DNA of 64,000 bases from Flavobacteriales bacterium (GCA_018402015.1 JAGYJL010000003.1:1-64000); one strand, 5' to 3'; counted from the stretch's first letter, positions 26,001 to 35,169 are shown. Notes: generated from the letters alone by a model not told the origin. Translations and numbers: made by a program.

Positions 26001-28322
26001 TCCGCATCCACTAACTGGCGATAGAATTTCTGTTACGCTTGCGTTTATAGCCGGTTGCTCGAATATCTGAATGTCATCAAATCCAAACCCTTCGTTCTGA
26101 ATTGAGCCATCTGAACTGAATGTGATTCTGATTTTAACCTGTGACTCACCAGAAGTATTATCTAAGAGATGTTCAGCAGTTCTCCATTGGGTGCCTCCAG
26201 AAGTAACTCCTGTGCCGTCCCATTCGTTGTTCGTTGCGTCATCATACCAGTTTATACCCTCTCCAGCAGCGCCTAAACGGCTCCAGGTAAGACCGCCATC
26301 AATGGATATGTCAATATAACCCTCATCACAACAGTTCTCTGTATCGAAAATGTGGGCGAATCTGAAAACAGGGTCAGCAGCGTAGCTTGAGAAATCCAAG
26401 CAAGGAGATTCGACATAGGATAATTCGTTTGGAACATAATCTCCAGCTAAGTTGGTTACCCATGCATTTGAGCCATTGTTAGCTTCTGATATCAAGGTGC
26501 CAGAAGGAACTCCTAATTCCCAAGTGCTATTTGTTCCGCCAGCAACCCAACCATTTGCTCCGGTTTCAAATCCTTCTGCGTACGGAAGGGTGGAGATGAC
26601 CGGGATGTTACTAACGATCGTTGTAGTAGAATCATTGCCAAGGTCTCCGTCTCCAACAACTGCTGTCCAAGAAGTTATTGAGTATTCTCCAACGGCTGAT
26701 AAGTCTGCCTGTACGCTAAACGTAATCGTGTCGATTTCGCCTACAAATAAGGTGTCTCCAACTATTTGTGTTACTGCTCCGGCACCAACATCATAACCAA
26801 TTTCAAAATCGACCAGATCTTCTAGCCCAGTATTTTCTATTACGACTGTAATATCTTCTAAACCGAGCCCGCAAGCGTTGGTTGGCGAAGTGATCTCAGT
26901 AGCTGTTGCATTGATGGTAGGGAATTCGAAGATTTGAATATCATCAAAGCCAAAACCTTCGTTCTCAATTGAACCATCCGAACTGAAAGCTATTCTGATT
27001 CTTACTTGTGCCTCTCCAGCAGTGTTATCCAGACGATGTTCTGCAGTTCTCCACTGGGTGCCACCAGATGTAACGCCCGTTCCATCCCATTCGTTGTTCG
27101 TTGCGTCATCATACCAATTAATACCCTCTCCAGCAGCACCCAATCTGCTCCAAGTGAGGCCACCATCAAGAGATATGTCAACATAACCTTCATCACAGCA
27201 GTTCTCCGTGTCGAAAATGTGAGCAAATCTGAAAACGGGGTCAACAGTTAATGATGAGAAGTTAAAGCACGGAGATTCGACATAAGACATCTCGCTTGTA
27301 GCGTAATCTCCGTCCAGGTTAGTTACCCAAGCATTTGAACCATTATTGGCTTCGCTGATCAAAGCACCTGCTGGTGTACCTAATTCCCAAGTGCTAGCAG
27401 TACCTCCAGTAGCCCATCCACCTGCTCCAGTTTCAAAGCCTTCACTATACGGTAGGGTAGATATTTCCGGTATGCTTACAACAGAAAAAGTAATGGTGTC
27501 ATTAACTGCATTGTTGTCCTGATCCATGGAAACCCAGGCAGTAAAATCGTATGTTCCTGGTATAGACAGATCTGCTGGTACAGAGAAAAACAAGGTATCG
27601 GTCTGTCCAGAAGCAATTTCAACCGTAAATGTTTCAGTCTCAACCTGTCCGTCAAGTTCGTAAGAAGCGTTAATGGTAAGAATGTCGTCTAGTCCATTAT
27701 TGTATACCGCAACCGCAACAATTTCTGATCCCAGCCCGCAATTTCCGACAGGCGAAACAGCTTCCACTAATTCTGCATCGTCAGATTCTGGTGTAAAGAT
27801 GTTTACGTTATCAAGTCCAATTGAGTACCCGTAATCAATCCATCCACTGAATCTCACTTTTACAGTGGCGCTTTCTGAGATGAAATCTCCAAGTAAATAT
27901 TCGAGTTCAACATAATCTTGAACGTCTCCGGTCAAACTGTCTATCAATACCCAAGTAACACCATCATCTTCGGACGCATAAACCGATAGGGTATTCTGGT
28001 CTCCGATCCAGTTAGGTTGAATGTGCGCAAAGCTCAATCGGTATCCTCCCGAACTCAGATCCAACGAAGGAGAAGTGAGCGTGGTGATGTTGCCTGAATA
28101 AGCTCCTTCGTAGAAAAAGGCAGATGAATCCCCGTCAAATACTCCTGGACCAGGGCCTAGGTTAACATTTGCTGGGTCCGATTGCCAGTCAATGTTGCCC
28201 ACAAGATATTCTTGTGTGAATTGAGCGGTGATCCCATTTTCAAAATCCTCATAAAAAACGCTCTGAGCGTTTGCTCCTAACCCTAGGACGGTAGCGATCA
28301 ATAAAGTGTAGACGTGTTTCAT
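23025..28322 (-). CDS. Giant T9SS-secreted protein with MAM/jelly-roll and CARDB-like repeats and a P-domain
   Basis: About 1765 residues from the ATG at 28322, where a signal peptide begins (MKHVYTLLIATVLGLGANAQ). Five modules of about 210-220 residues follow, each a choice-of-anchor or MAM-like jelly roll (LPYVEGFESG..GW, CCDEG.VDISLDGG.TWSRLG, GFGFDDIQIFE) followed by a CARDB-like Ig domain (GCGLG.E.VTIVIENTG). Near the C-terminus is a proprotein-convertase P-domain-like region (WLSDLAIYLISPNGDSLE, PNGPWTLWISDQ), then an Ig-like segment with CTGTSSSF, and a type A T9SS sorting domain (IDVYPNPTTGNI ... ANGIYFLRLEDG ... KLVKQ). No protease or hydrolase domain is visible; it is probably a cell-surface adhesin or matrix protein. 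Confidence 0.9.
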   Translation of the reverse strand: MKHVYTLLIATVLGLGANAQSVFYEDFENGITAQFTQEYLVGNIDWQSDPANVNLGPGPGVFDGDSSAFFYEGAYSGNITTLTSPSLDLSSGGYRLSFAHIQPNWIGDQNTLSVYASEDDGVTWVLIDSLTGDVQDYVELEYLLGDFISESATVKVRFSGWIDYGYSIGLDNVNIFTPESDDAELVEAVSPVGNCGLGSEIVAVAVYNNGLDDILTINASYELDGQVETETFTVEIASGQTDTLFFSVPADLSIPGTYDFTAWVSMDQDNNAVNDTITFSVVSIPEISTLPYSEGFETGAGGWATGGTASTWELGTPAGALISEANNGSNAWVTNLDGDYATSEMSYVESPCFNFSSLTVDPVFRFAHIFDTENCCDEGYVDISLDGGLTWSRLGAAGEGINWYDDATNNEWDGTGVTSGGTQWRTAEHRLDNTAGEAQVRIRIAFSSDGSIENEGFGFDDIQIFEFPTINATATEITSPTNACGLGLEDITVVIENTGLEDLVDFEIGYDVGAGAVTQIVGDTLFVGEIDTITFSVQADLSAVGEYSITSWTAVVGDGDLGNDSTTTIVSNIPVISTLPYAEGFETGANGWVAGGTNSTWELGVPSGTLISEANNGSNAWVTNLAGDYVPNELSYVESPCLDFSSYAADPVFRFAHIFDTENCCDEGYIDISIDGGLTWSRLGAAGEGINWYDDATNNEWDGTGVTSGGTQWRTAEHLLDNTSGESQVKIRITFSSDGSIQNEGFGFDDIQIFEQPAINASVTEILSPVSGCGLGTELVTIVIENTGDDYLVDFNIEYDAGAGVVTQLVTDTLFASTIDTITFTVPADLSTLGTYGFGAWTAVVGDGDTGNDSLFTVVNNIPVLSGLPYVEGFESGPNGWITGGVASTWELGDPQGTFIDTANSGINAWVTNLDGAYAVSELSYIESPCFDFSALVIDPILEFAQIYQTESCCDEGFVDISLDGGNTWSRLGVSGEGQNWYNDAGNNWWDGTSGNPTEWRTVIHLLDGAAGESSVKIRFVFSSDGSIQNEGFGIDDISITEQPPINGELTAIVAPATSCGLTASESVSVTVTNLGSVDMDSVMIAFSLDNGVIVSEVFNDTLSPNESGTYTFSQTVDLSALADYDLTAWVTTIGDGDNDNDTLSTQFTNVPIIASFPYLIDFESGANGWVTTGVEGVWELGDPETAFIDTANSGVNAWVTVLNGNYPNLDNDTTYVESPCLDFSSLSADPILSFAGIFRTESCCDEGWVEVSLDGGATYTKLGVAGEGVNWYNDAFDNFWNGTSGGANEWLNAEHLIDGAAGQSEVKIRFAFSADGSITDVGFGLDDINIFAQPELDLVAISMDTPSSGCSLGEETVTMTFWNKGLQTVSGFELGFIVDAGTAQYETYTGSVANGDTVTYTFTTELADLSAPGTHVIDVFTALVGDERLSSDTVSGSTILNNGTITPLSQTAEPTGAIISSTITQGTTSEIFFCGLPDALDGCFEIVSLSINSIQHTWLSDLAIYLISPNGDSLEVSTNNGGSGDDMVNVVFTDTASTSITSQTAGILSGYYTVEDSAGFSTLYNGEDPNGPWTLWISDQVGGDDGQLISWTLTFQDNNPQPELAYSDTTICLTHVLTVGTGQFDSYLWSTGNNSQEIDLFGNILGIGTHEIFVTVDQDGCTGTSSSFILTVDACTGISELEGLTIDVYPNPTTGNIVLDIVGESDGFAVSVVDMNGKLVYTETIGSITIGSRSTIDLTDVANGIYFLRLEDGNSFTTRKLVKQ
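25200..27480 (-). repeat. Tandem about 660-bp coding repeats inside the giant T9SS gene
   Basis: The modules around 27300-26900, 26600-26050 and 25700-25200 share long nearly identical DNA blocks, for example the stretch for CCDEGYIDISIDGG and NWYDDATNNEWDGTG. DNA-level similarity shows recent duplication or gene conversion rather than distant protein homology only. Confidence 0.8.
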
Positions 28323-28342
28323 TGTGTAGTTTAATAGATGTT

Positions 28343-28351
28343 GCAAAGGTA
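28343..28351 (-). promoter_or_regulatory. -7 promoter box for the giant T9SS gene
   Basis: Minus-strand TACCTTTGC, an exact TAnnTTTGC match, 20 bp before the ATG. Confidence 0.5.
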
Positions 28352-28417
28352 CAGTTAAGATGGTGCGAGAATCGCGTAGAACCAAAGTGTTATCAACGTT
28401 TTGGTCGTAAACAAGAC

Positions 28418-29272
28418 CTATTCTCGATCGGCTTGCTTGTTTATCTTCTTCGACTTCTTCTTCCGTTCTTTCTTTACCAGTGGTTGTGAGTTGAAGAAAT
28501 ACCGGATATCGAAGGTCAAATAACTTCCGTTCAAGTATAGTTGCTGAACTCTGTTTTCGAAAGGCGCAGGATTTACATTATCCGTATACTCGAATTTACT
28601 GCGGTAAATATCAGCAAATGGCACATGATAAGTGCCGCCCAAGTAAAGGTAACCTGAATTCTTTGTTCGGTATTCCATTCCCAGATTAATGATTCCTCCT
28701 CCATGAATAACGCCATCGTTGCCAGGCTTGCCATCGAAACCTAGCCGAACGGAAGAATGACGAAAAAACTGCCCTGTGTTGGTGTTCTCTTCATTAGTGG
28801 TAAAAATATCTGACGGAAAAAATGTGAGTTGAAGACCTGCTGCAGCATTTAGGAAAACGCGATCGGAAACCTGAACAAAAAACAACAACTTGATCGGGTG
28901 TTCGTACCCGATTATGGTAAAATCGGTGTTGGAATTGAAGGCCGGGCTTCCTTCAATTATTCCAGCCGGTGGAACAGAATCCCGTTGAATATTGAGGTCG
29001 AAATTCCGTTGCACAAAGTTGATTCCGGTCTCTAGAGCGAATCTCTTGTGAAAACCATAGCGAATTGTCATTCCAGCTGAGAATCCGAATTTGGGAGAAA
29101 CGTTGATCGAGTAAGAATCGTTTTGAACCGTTTGAGAACCCGTATTTAGGAATGCAGCAGGAAAAATAGGGCGGAATTCTGCCCCAGCCGTAAGCGTTTG
29201 CACAGTTTCGTCTTCCTGACCGAACGATGTCAACCATACAAAGGAAAGAACGAGAGTTAAGGTTCTTCGCAT
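28418..29272 (-). CDS. Outer-membrane beta-barrel protein
   Basis: 284 residues from the ATG at 29272, where a signal peptide starts (MRRTLTLVLSFVWLTSFGQ). Alternating amphipathic strands fill the rest (PKFGFSAGMTIRYGFHKRFALETGINFVQ, GGGIINLGMEYRTKNSGYLYLGGTYHV, LTFDIRYFF), as in PorT/OmpW-like eight-stranded barrels of Bacteroidota. An unusual lysine-rich tail (KKERKKKSKKINKQ) follows the last strand and would lie in the periplasm. No specific function can be assigned. Confidence 0.75.
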   Translation of the reverse strand: MRRTLTLVLSFVWLTSFGQEDETVQTLTAGAEFRPIFPAAFLNTGSQTVQNDSYSINVSPKFGFSAGMTIRYGFHKRFALETGINFVQRNFDLNIQRDSVPPAGIIEGSPAFNSNTDFTIIGYEHPIKLLFFVQVSDRVFLNAAAGLQLTFFPSDIFTTNEENTNTGQFFRHSSVRLGFDGKPGNDGVIHGGGIINLGMEYRTKNSGYLYLGGTYHVPFADIYRSKFEYTDNVNPAPFENRVQQLYLNGSYLTFDIRYFFNSQPLVKKERKKKSKKINKQADRE

Positions 29273-29323
29273 GCCCAAAAGTAGTACGTCAGTTCCACAC
29301 ATTTATTATCCATTGTTTTTCAA

Positions 29324-29530
29324 GTGATGGACATCACTGTTTCATTCGCTTCGTTTTTTGACTTTTGCCGCATGAAATGGCTCATTTTCGGAGTAGTTGT
29401 GGTTTTGCTTTCTTGGCTTTCAGCAAGTTACCATAAGCGTAACGGTTATTTCTTCTGGAGAACATTCATAATGGCCATTCTTGGATTTACCGGATTGCTC
29501 CTACTAGTTTGGAAACTGTTCTTCTTGTAG
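29324..29530 (+). CDS. Small hydrophobic protein, two membrane segments
   Basis: Up to 68 residues; a more likely start is the ATG at 29372 (MKWLIFGVVVVLLSWLSAS), giving about 52 residues with two helices (WLIFGVVVVLLSWL and FIMAILGFTGLLLLVWKLFFL) joined by a basic loop. I do not recognise the family. It is between two unrelated large genes on its own, and could be a real small membrane protein or a chance frame. Confidence 0.4.
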   Translation: MMDITVSFASFFDFCRMKWLIFGVVVVLLSWLSASYHKRNGYFFWRTFIMAILGFTGLLLLVWKLFFL

Positions 29531-29589
29531 TTTTGTGTGGGACTAATATTGTTCTTCGGAATAGCAGAAAGTGCTAAAGAATACGCTGC

Positions 29590-29618
29590 AAAAGCCCCTT
29601 TACTCAAGGGGCTTTTTT
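29590..29618 (+). terminator. Terminator upstream of the large T9SS type B gene
   Basis: AAAAGCCCCTT and AAGGGGCTTTT pair around a short loop, followed by a T run. It would end transcripts from the small membrane gene. Confidence 0.85.
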
Positions 29619-29665
29619 GTGCTTGAGAAAATTTGCGTATTTCGTATCGTTAACGATCAACCCCT

Positions 29666-32600
29666 ATGAGATTTTTTCTAGTTGCATTTTTTACTGCCCT
29701 TTCAACATCATTTGTGTTTTCGCAATCAGCTGAATTCAAATGGAAAAGTTCCCTCAACAATAGCCGTGTTTTTCTAGAGAACAAAGGCCAGTTCGACCAT
29801 TTTATAGGAGACGAAGTACTATACGCCATTGATGGCGGGCAGTGCATGGTTTTCTTCACCGAAGAAGGCTACACCATCAAACTTACGCGAAAGATCAAGA
29901 ATGAGAATCGTGTCCGTTTCGATCACTCAAAGCCCAAATACATTCAGCAGGCAGAAACTGTATCTGTCAAGTTTTCAAATGCAAATGATGATTCAGAGGT
30001 CATTGCGCTTCGAAAAGTGGGGCACACTTCTACTTACGCAATGCTTAACGCAGATCATTCCGAAAGCCATATTGAAGGTGTGGTAGGGTTTGAGGAATTG
30101 CTCTATCGTAACATTTACCCGAACATCGATATCCGATTCACTATTCATCCTGAAAGTGGATTCAAGTATGATCTGATTCTTCATCCTGGAGCAAACGCTT
30201 CAGATGTTCAGTTTCTGTATCCGTCTGCATACACGCCTTATCTTGATGTAGATGGTAATTTGGTGGTGTCAACCACCTTTGGAGATATCGTAGATCATGC
30301 TCCAAGTTCTTTTGAAAAGAGCTCAAACCGCACAATTGCATCGTCTTTCAAGCTCAACGGCAATACGGTTGGATTTGATCTTTCAGAATATGATGTCAAC
30401 CAAGAAGTGATCATTGATCCTTGGGTTTCAACCCCAGCTTTTCCGAACTCTGGCGGAATTTGGGACATAGACACAGATGATCTTGGAAACGTGTACATCT
30501 ACGGTGGAGATACACCAATGAAACTTCAGAAATACGATGCAGCAGGAGCCCTGCAATGGACCTACAACACTCCTTGGGATTCTGCCAACTACTGGATAGG
30601 AACCATGATTACCGAACCAACATCTGGAGACTGCTTTATCACTGCGGGTACCGATCCGCGTATACAGCGAATCAGCACTACGGGCTCATTGGTTTGGAAT
30701 GCAAATGGAGGTGCGTTTGATGAGTATTGGAAGCTCAGTTTCAACTGCGATAACACGAGGTTGTTCCTTGGTGGTACCAGACTCACCTTGGGTGGAGCAT
30801 TGATTGAAGGTTACGGTTACGTTTTTGAGATAGACATGAACAATGGTTCTCAACTGAACGATGTGGAGGTTGCAAGCGTATCGCCTGGGCCTCTTGGCCT
30901 GGTGAATAACCCCAACGAAGTGCGTGCCATGTGTCCATCGCCAAACGGTAATTACTACTACATGACATTAGATACCATTGGTCGGTTTGACGAAAACCTC
31001 ACGCTAGGATATCAGGATAATCATGGATATGGTTTTTCATATCAAGTAGCTGGTTACGGTGTCACCAATCAGAGTATCAACGCCATGGCCGCCACAACCG
31101 ATCATATCTATACGTTGGATGGTTCAACACTCGACAAACGGAATATTGTTGATGGGTCTATCATCATTTCGGTTCCTATCCCGAATGGACAGACAACCAA
31201 CGAACTTGGGTTCAATTCCGTGGAGAACGGTGGACTTGAATTGGACAGTTGCGGAAATGTATATGTTGGTTCAACCACAGGCGTTTATAAGTTCGATGCC
31301 GATCTTAATCAATTGGGTTTCCAGTCAACTCCTGGCCGTGTTTATGATGTGGCCGTGAACAGTGCAGGTGAAGTAGTGGCCTGCGGTCAAGGTTTTGTTG
31401 CTTCATTGAATCTGGCACCTTGCGCCCCACCTAAAGCTGTTTGCCTGAATTGTTTGGAGCTGATGCCTGCTGGTCCGTTTTGTCCGGAAGATGATGCGGT
31501 TACACTTGTTGCCGATCCGGGAAACGGAATTTGGTCTGGACCGGGAATTGTTGACGAAGTGCTTGGCATTTTCGATCCTGCGGTGGCAGATACAGGAACC
31601 CATGTCATCTACTTTGCTCCAGAGATTCCACTTGTTTGCGGAATTGATTCGTTGATCATTGAGGTTAATTACTGCGTGAATCTTCAAGCATGCATCGATT
31701 CGCTCGGAAATATTGCAGTACCTAACGGAATTCCACCATACACATGGTCTCAGACCATCGACACACTTGATTGCAGTACTTGTTTTCCTGGGCTTCCTCC
31801 CTTTATTCAACCGTGTAGTACTCCTCCTGGTTGCGCAGTGCCAACAACAGTCGTTCAAGTTTTCTCTACTGCAGAAACGGTAGCTCCAACAGGCAACTGG
31901 CCCATCTTCGTAGAAGATTCGGAAGGAAACACGCTAGAGATCACTTCATTGGCATCGTTGCCAGCATGTTCTCAAGGTTGTTTCATTGTAGCCAACCTAC
32001 CCGATACGGCCATTGCCTGCTTGGGAGATAGCGCTCAGGCCACAGTGCTTGTAACGGGCGGTATCGGTAACGTTTCGTATTCGTGGAGCACAACGCCAGA
32101 ACAGACCACGGCAACTGCCATAGATCTTGCTCCGGGTAACTATTACTACGTAACCGTAACGGATGACAGTTCGTGTGTGGCCATAGATTCTGTTTATGTG
32201 GTAGAACAGGAATGTATCGGACCAATTGTTTGCGCTACACCATTTGGCGATATGCAGGCAGACGGCATCGGACCGTTCACGTGGTACGAATACACAGAGT
32301 CTACAGATTGTAGCGGTTGTGCCGAATTCCCTGGATTTCCACCGTGTTCGTTCCCTCCAGGATGTGCCGTTACTGTTCAAGAGTATTCGGAATTTGCAAT
32401 TGGCGATATGGTAACGCCTACTGGAAATTGGCCCGTTGCAGTTGTCGATGCTGCCGGAGACACGCTATTCATCAACTCTTTTGCAGAACTGCCCATTTGT
32501 ACGCAGACCTGCTACATTCAGGTAGAAATACCTGAAAACGCATTTACCTGTTTCGGTCAATCTGATGCGGAAGTATCAGCAGTTGTTACCGGTGCTTTCG

Positions 32601-33940
32601 GAGTAGTTGGTTATTCGTGGAATTCAAACCCGGTTCAGACCACGCAAACGGCAACAGGGTTAGGTGCTGGCGAGTACGTGGTGACCGTAGTTGATGAAAA
32701 CATGTGTGAAGCCACAGACACTGTAACTGTTGTGCAGAATCCGGAAATAACCATTCAGGTTTCCGGAACCGATTCTCTTTGCCTTGGAATTACCGTTGGA
32801 AGCGCAACGGCATCAGCCACTGGTGGTGCAGGCAATTTCTCCTATTCGTGGGCTACGAATCCAGCTCAAACAACACCAACTGCAAATAATTTGTCGGTGG
32901 GAACATACAACGTTACCGTTACAGATGATGTCGGTTGTACGCAGCAAGCCTCTTGGACCATCGCGGAGCGGCCATCCGTTACCGTGGAGCTTACCGGTGG
33001 AGGTGACATTTGTCCGGAAAGCACGGACGGAACGGCCAGCGCATTGGCGTCAAATGGCTCGGCACCGTACACCTATAGTTGGAATACCATTCCAGCACAG
33101 TCTGGCACAGATGCCTCCGGATTGGCACCTGGCGATTATCAGGTCACTGCCACTGATCAGGATGGTTGTCAGGGAATTGCTTCGGTAATTATAGGAGCGC
33201 TTCCTACGGTTGAAGCCGAAGCGGGAACATACACCACCATCTGTTCAGGTCAATCTGCCACATTAGTAGCCAGCGGAGGTGTAGATTATCAGTGGAGTAG
33301 TGGGCAATCTGGGGAGTCAGTGCTTGTTTCTCCAGAAGAGACAACACTTTACTCGGTTACGGTAACGGACGCGAACAATTGTACCGCTTCGGATACGGTT
33401 ACTGTATTCGTAGTGTCGATTCCACAGGTAACCATCGAAGAACTTGATTCGGTTATCTGTGATGTGGAGCCGCCATTCATGATTGTTGGTATTCCTCCAG
33501 GCGGAACATTTACTGGTCCGGGAGTAAGCTCCAATGGATTCTTTGAGCCTTTGGTTGCTGGCGGAGGGGAACATACCATCACTTATGCATTCGGATCTAT
33601 TGATAACTGCGAAGTGGATACTTCCGTGGTCATTGTGGTGGACGAGGAACTCTGCGATGTTTCGGCTCCGAGTATCTTCAACCCGAATAGCGATTTTGAG
33701 GGGAACGTGGACTTCTGCGGAAATCAACCTCAGAATAACGTGTTCTCACTTCCTTGTTTGGAGTGGTATCCTGGTAACCGTGTTCTCATTTATGATAGAT
33801 GGGGACGCAAGTGCTACGAACAGGAAGATTATCACCTCAAACCATGGGATGGCGGGAACCAGAGCACTGGCGTGTATTATTACATCGTTGAGGTTCCTAA
33901 TGAGGAAGTTGTTAAAGGCTTCTTCCATTTGGTGAGGTAG
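29666..33940 (+). CDS. Large T9SS type B (gliding-motility C-terminal domain) surface protein with SprB-like repeats
   Basis: 1424 residues. Signal peptide MRFFLVAFFTALSTSFVFSQ; residues about 30-250 are a DUF7948-like beta domain (FLENKGQFD, GYTIKLTRKI, NIYPNIDIRFTI); about 250-590 a repetitive beta-propeller-like part (LGNVYIYGG, CGNVYVGSTTGVYKFD). Then come two related Cys-rich units (CSGCAEFPGFPPCSFPPGC type), and from about 800 to 1170 several SprB-like repeats (VSYSWSTTPEQTTATAIDLAPG, GVVGYSWNSNPVQTTQTATGL). The last about 85 residues are a type B T9SS sorting domain (RVLIYDRWGRKCYE, PWDGGNQSTGVYYYIVEV, GFFHLVR). It is exported and probably stays on the surface as an adhesin; SprB itself is the gliding adhesin of F. 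johnsoniae. Confidence 0.88.
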   Translation: MRFFLVAFFTALSTSFVFSQSAEFKWKSSLNNSRVFLENKGQFDHFIGDEVLYAIDGGQCMVFFTEEGYTIKLTRKIKNENRVRFDHSKPKYIQQAETVSVKFSNANDDSEVIALRKVGHTSTYAMLNADHSESHIEGVVGFEELLYRNIYPNIDIRFTIHPESGFKYDLILHPGANASDVQFLYPSAYTPYLDVDGNLVVSTTFGDIVDHAPSSFEKSSNRTIASSFKLNGNTVGFDLSEYDVNQEVIIDPWVSTPAFPNSGGIWDIDTDDLGNVYIYGGDTPMKLQKYDAAGALQWTYNTPWDSANYWIGTMITEPTSGDCFITAGTDPRIQRISTTGSLVWNANGGAFDEYWKLSFNCDNTRLFLGGTRLTLGGALIEGYGYVFEIDMNNGSQLNDVEVASVSPGPLGLVNNPNEVRAMCPSPNGNYYYMTLDTIGRFDENLTLGYQDNHGYGFSYQVAGYGVTNQSINAMAATTDHIYTLDGSTLDKRNIVDGSIIISVPIPNGQTTNELGFNSVENGGLELDSCGNVYVGSTTGVYKFDADLNQLGFQSTPGRVYDVAVNSAGEVVACGQGFVASLNLAPCAPPKAVCLNCLELMPAGPFCPEDDAVTLVADPGNGIWSGPGIVDEVLGIFDPAVADTGTHVIYFAPEIPLVCGIDSLIIEVNYCVNLQACIDSLGNIAVPNGIPPYTWSQTIDTLDCSTCFPGLPPFIQPCSTPPGCAVPTTVVQVFSTAETVAPTGNWPIFVEDSEGNTLEITSLASLPACSQGCFIVANLPDTAIACLGDSAQATVLVTGGIGNVSYSWSTTPEQTTATAIDLAPGNYYYVTVTDDSSCVAIDSVYVVEQECIGPIVCATPFGDMQADGIGPFTWYEYTESTDCSGCAEFPGFPPCSFPPGCAVTVQEYSEFAIGDMVTPTGNWPVAVVDAAGDTLFINSFAELPICTQTCYIQVEIPENAFTCFGQSDAEVSAVVTGAFGVVGYSWNSNPVQTTQTATGLGAGEYVVTVVDENMCEATDTVTVVQNPEITIQVSGTDSLCLGITVGSATASATGGAGNFSYSWATNPAQTTPTANNLSVGTYNVTVTDDVGCTQQASWTIAERPSVTVELTGGGDICPESTDGTASALASNGSAPYTYSWNTIPAQSGTDASGLAPGDYQVTATDQDGCQGIASVIIGALPTVEAEAGTYTTICSGQSATLVASGGVDYQWSSGQSGESVLVSPEETTLYSVTVTDANNCTASDTVTVFVVSIPQVTIEELDSVICDVEPPFMIVGIPPGGTFTGPGVSSNGFFEPLVAGGGEHTITYAFGSIDNCEVDTSVVIVVDEELCDVSAPSIFNPNSDFEGNVDFCGNQPQNNVFSLPCLEWYPGNRVLIYDRWGRKCYEQEDYHLKPWDGGNQSTGVYYYIVEVPNEEVVKGFFHLVR

Positions 33941-34142
33941 ACATAATAGAATTAGAGTGAGTAATAATTCTGTTAAATTTTCCAACGTCTTTTTCTAAGT
34001 GGGACTATTTGTTTGAGCTAATATTGTTCTGCGGATCAATATTTTTTTGAGCTTTCAAAGCGTAAGAAATCGGGGTTTTGAGATTTTTGGATGGGTATGA
34101 CATTCTGATGTTTGTGGCGGTCATTAACTAAAACAAAAGATC

Positions 34143-35108
34143 ATGAAAACACTACCGAAAATTACTGCAGGAGTACTCATTGCAGCTATCCAATTGACTG
34201 CATGTACAAAGACAGATGTAGATCCCGATACAACAAATGGCATGTCTCCGTCATCTTACTTCGCGCAAAACCAAACTTCAGCTAAACAAATCTTTAGTAT
34301 CAACCCAGCGCAATACAATCAAATTACTGGAAATCAGGGTACTGAGGTCGTTATTTATGCTGGCTCGTTTGTGGATGCACAGTCCAATCCTATAACCGGA
34401 AACGTTGACTTTGAACTGATCGAAATTTTCAGCCGAGGAGATATGTTCAAGATGAATCGTGCGACCATGGCAAACCACTGGTCTGGAGATAAAAGGTTGT
34501 TGGTTTCTGGTGGAGAGTATTACATCAACGCTACCCAAAACGGTCAGCAAGTATTCTTGGCTCAGGATGTAAGGGTTCGTGTGCCTTACGCAAACGGAGG
34601 TGGATTCAGCGAACTAATGAGAAATTTCGAAGGCCAGGTTCAAGCTGACGGTGATATCCTTTGGAATATGGCCGGAGACAGCGTGATTCCGGTTGATTCG
34701 CTGAATAACGACTCGATCTTTCTTGGCGCTGGATACGATATTCTCGAAGGAGAATGGGGCTGGACAAATGTTGACAGATGGTACAACGACCCGAGAGAGA
34801 AGACTACAATATACATTGATGCTCCAGAAGGACTTAACCTTTCCAATTGCGAAGTTTTCTTAACATACGATGGAGAACCATTAGCATTGGCGCAGCTTGA
34901 TACTTGGGAGAATGATATGTTTTCCGAGCATTACGGTCTTATTCCAATCGGATTGGAGTGCCATGTAATTTTGGTGACTGAGATTGACGGTGTATTGAAT
35001 TATGCCATCCAAGGGTTCTCGGTAACCGAGAATCACATTGAGGTGATCTCAAGTCTGCAACCAACCACGCAATCTGAGTTGGCAGATTTGATCAATGCGC
35101 TTCCATAA
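34143..35108 (+). CDS. Putative lipoprotein of unknown function
   Basis: 321 residues. The signal peptide ends in a lipobox (LTAC, cysteine 21), so it is lipid-anchored. The body is all-beta in character, with VVIYAGSFVDAQSNPITGNVDFELIEIFSRGDMFKMNRATM near residues 65-105, a carboxypeptidase-regulatory-like or Ig-like segment. I do not recognise a specific family. It is alone between two terminated units and has a strong terminator of its own. Confidence 0.7.
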   Translation: MKTLPKITAGVLIAAIQLTACTKTDVDPDTTNGMSPSSYFAQNQTSAKQIFSINPAQYNQITGNQGTEVVIYAGSFVDAQSNPITGNVDFELIEIFSRGDMFKMNRATMANHWSGDKRLLVSGGEYYINATQNGQQVFLAQDVRVRVPYANGGGFSELMRNFEGQVQADGDILWNMAGDSVIPVDSLNNDSIFLGAGYDILEGEWGWTNVDRWYNDPREKTTIYIDAPEGLNLSNCEVFLTYDGEPLALAQLDTWENDMFSEHYGLIPIGLECHVILVTEIDGVLNYAIQGFSVTENHIEVISSLQPTTQSELADLINALP

Positions 35109-35128
35109 TGCAATTGGTGCTAAAAGTT

Positions 35129-35164
35129 AAAGCCCTGTCTCAATTTTGAGACAGGGCTTTTTTG
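35129..35164 (+). terminator. Terminator after the lipoprotein gene
   Basis: AAAGCCCTGTCTCA and TGAGACAGGGCTTT pair around a short TTT-containing loop, then a T run. Confidence 0.9.
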
Positions 35165-35169
35165 TAATA

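Noticed and set aside
24331..26800. Several plus-strand open frames of 60-115 codons
   Set aside because: They are antisense shadows of the repeat-rich T9SS gene, with low-complexity S/P/T composition and repeated in each module.
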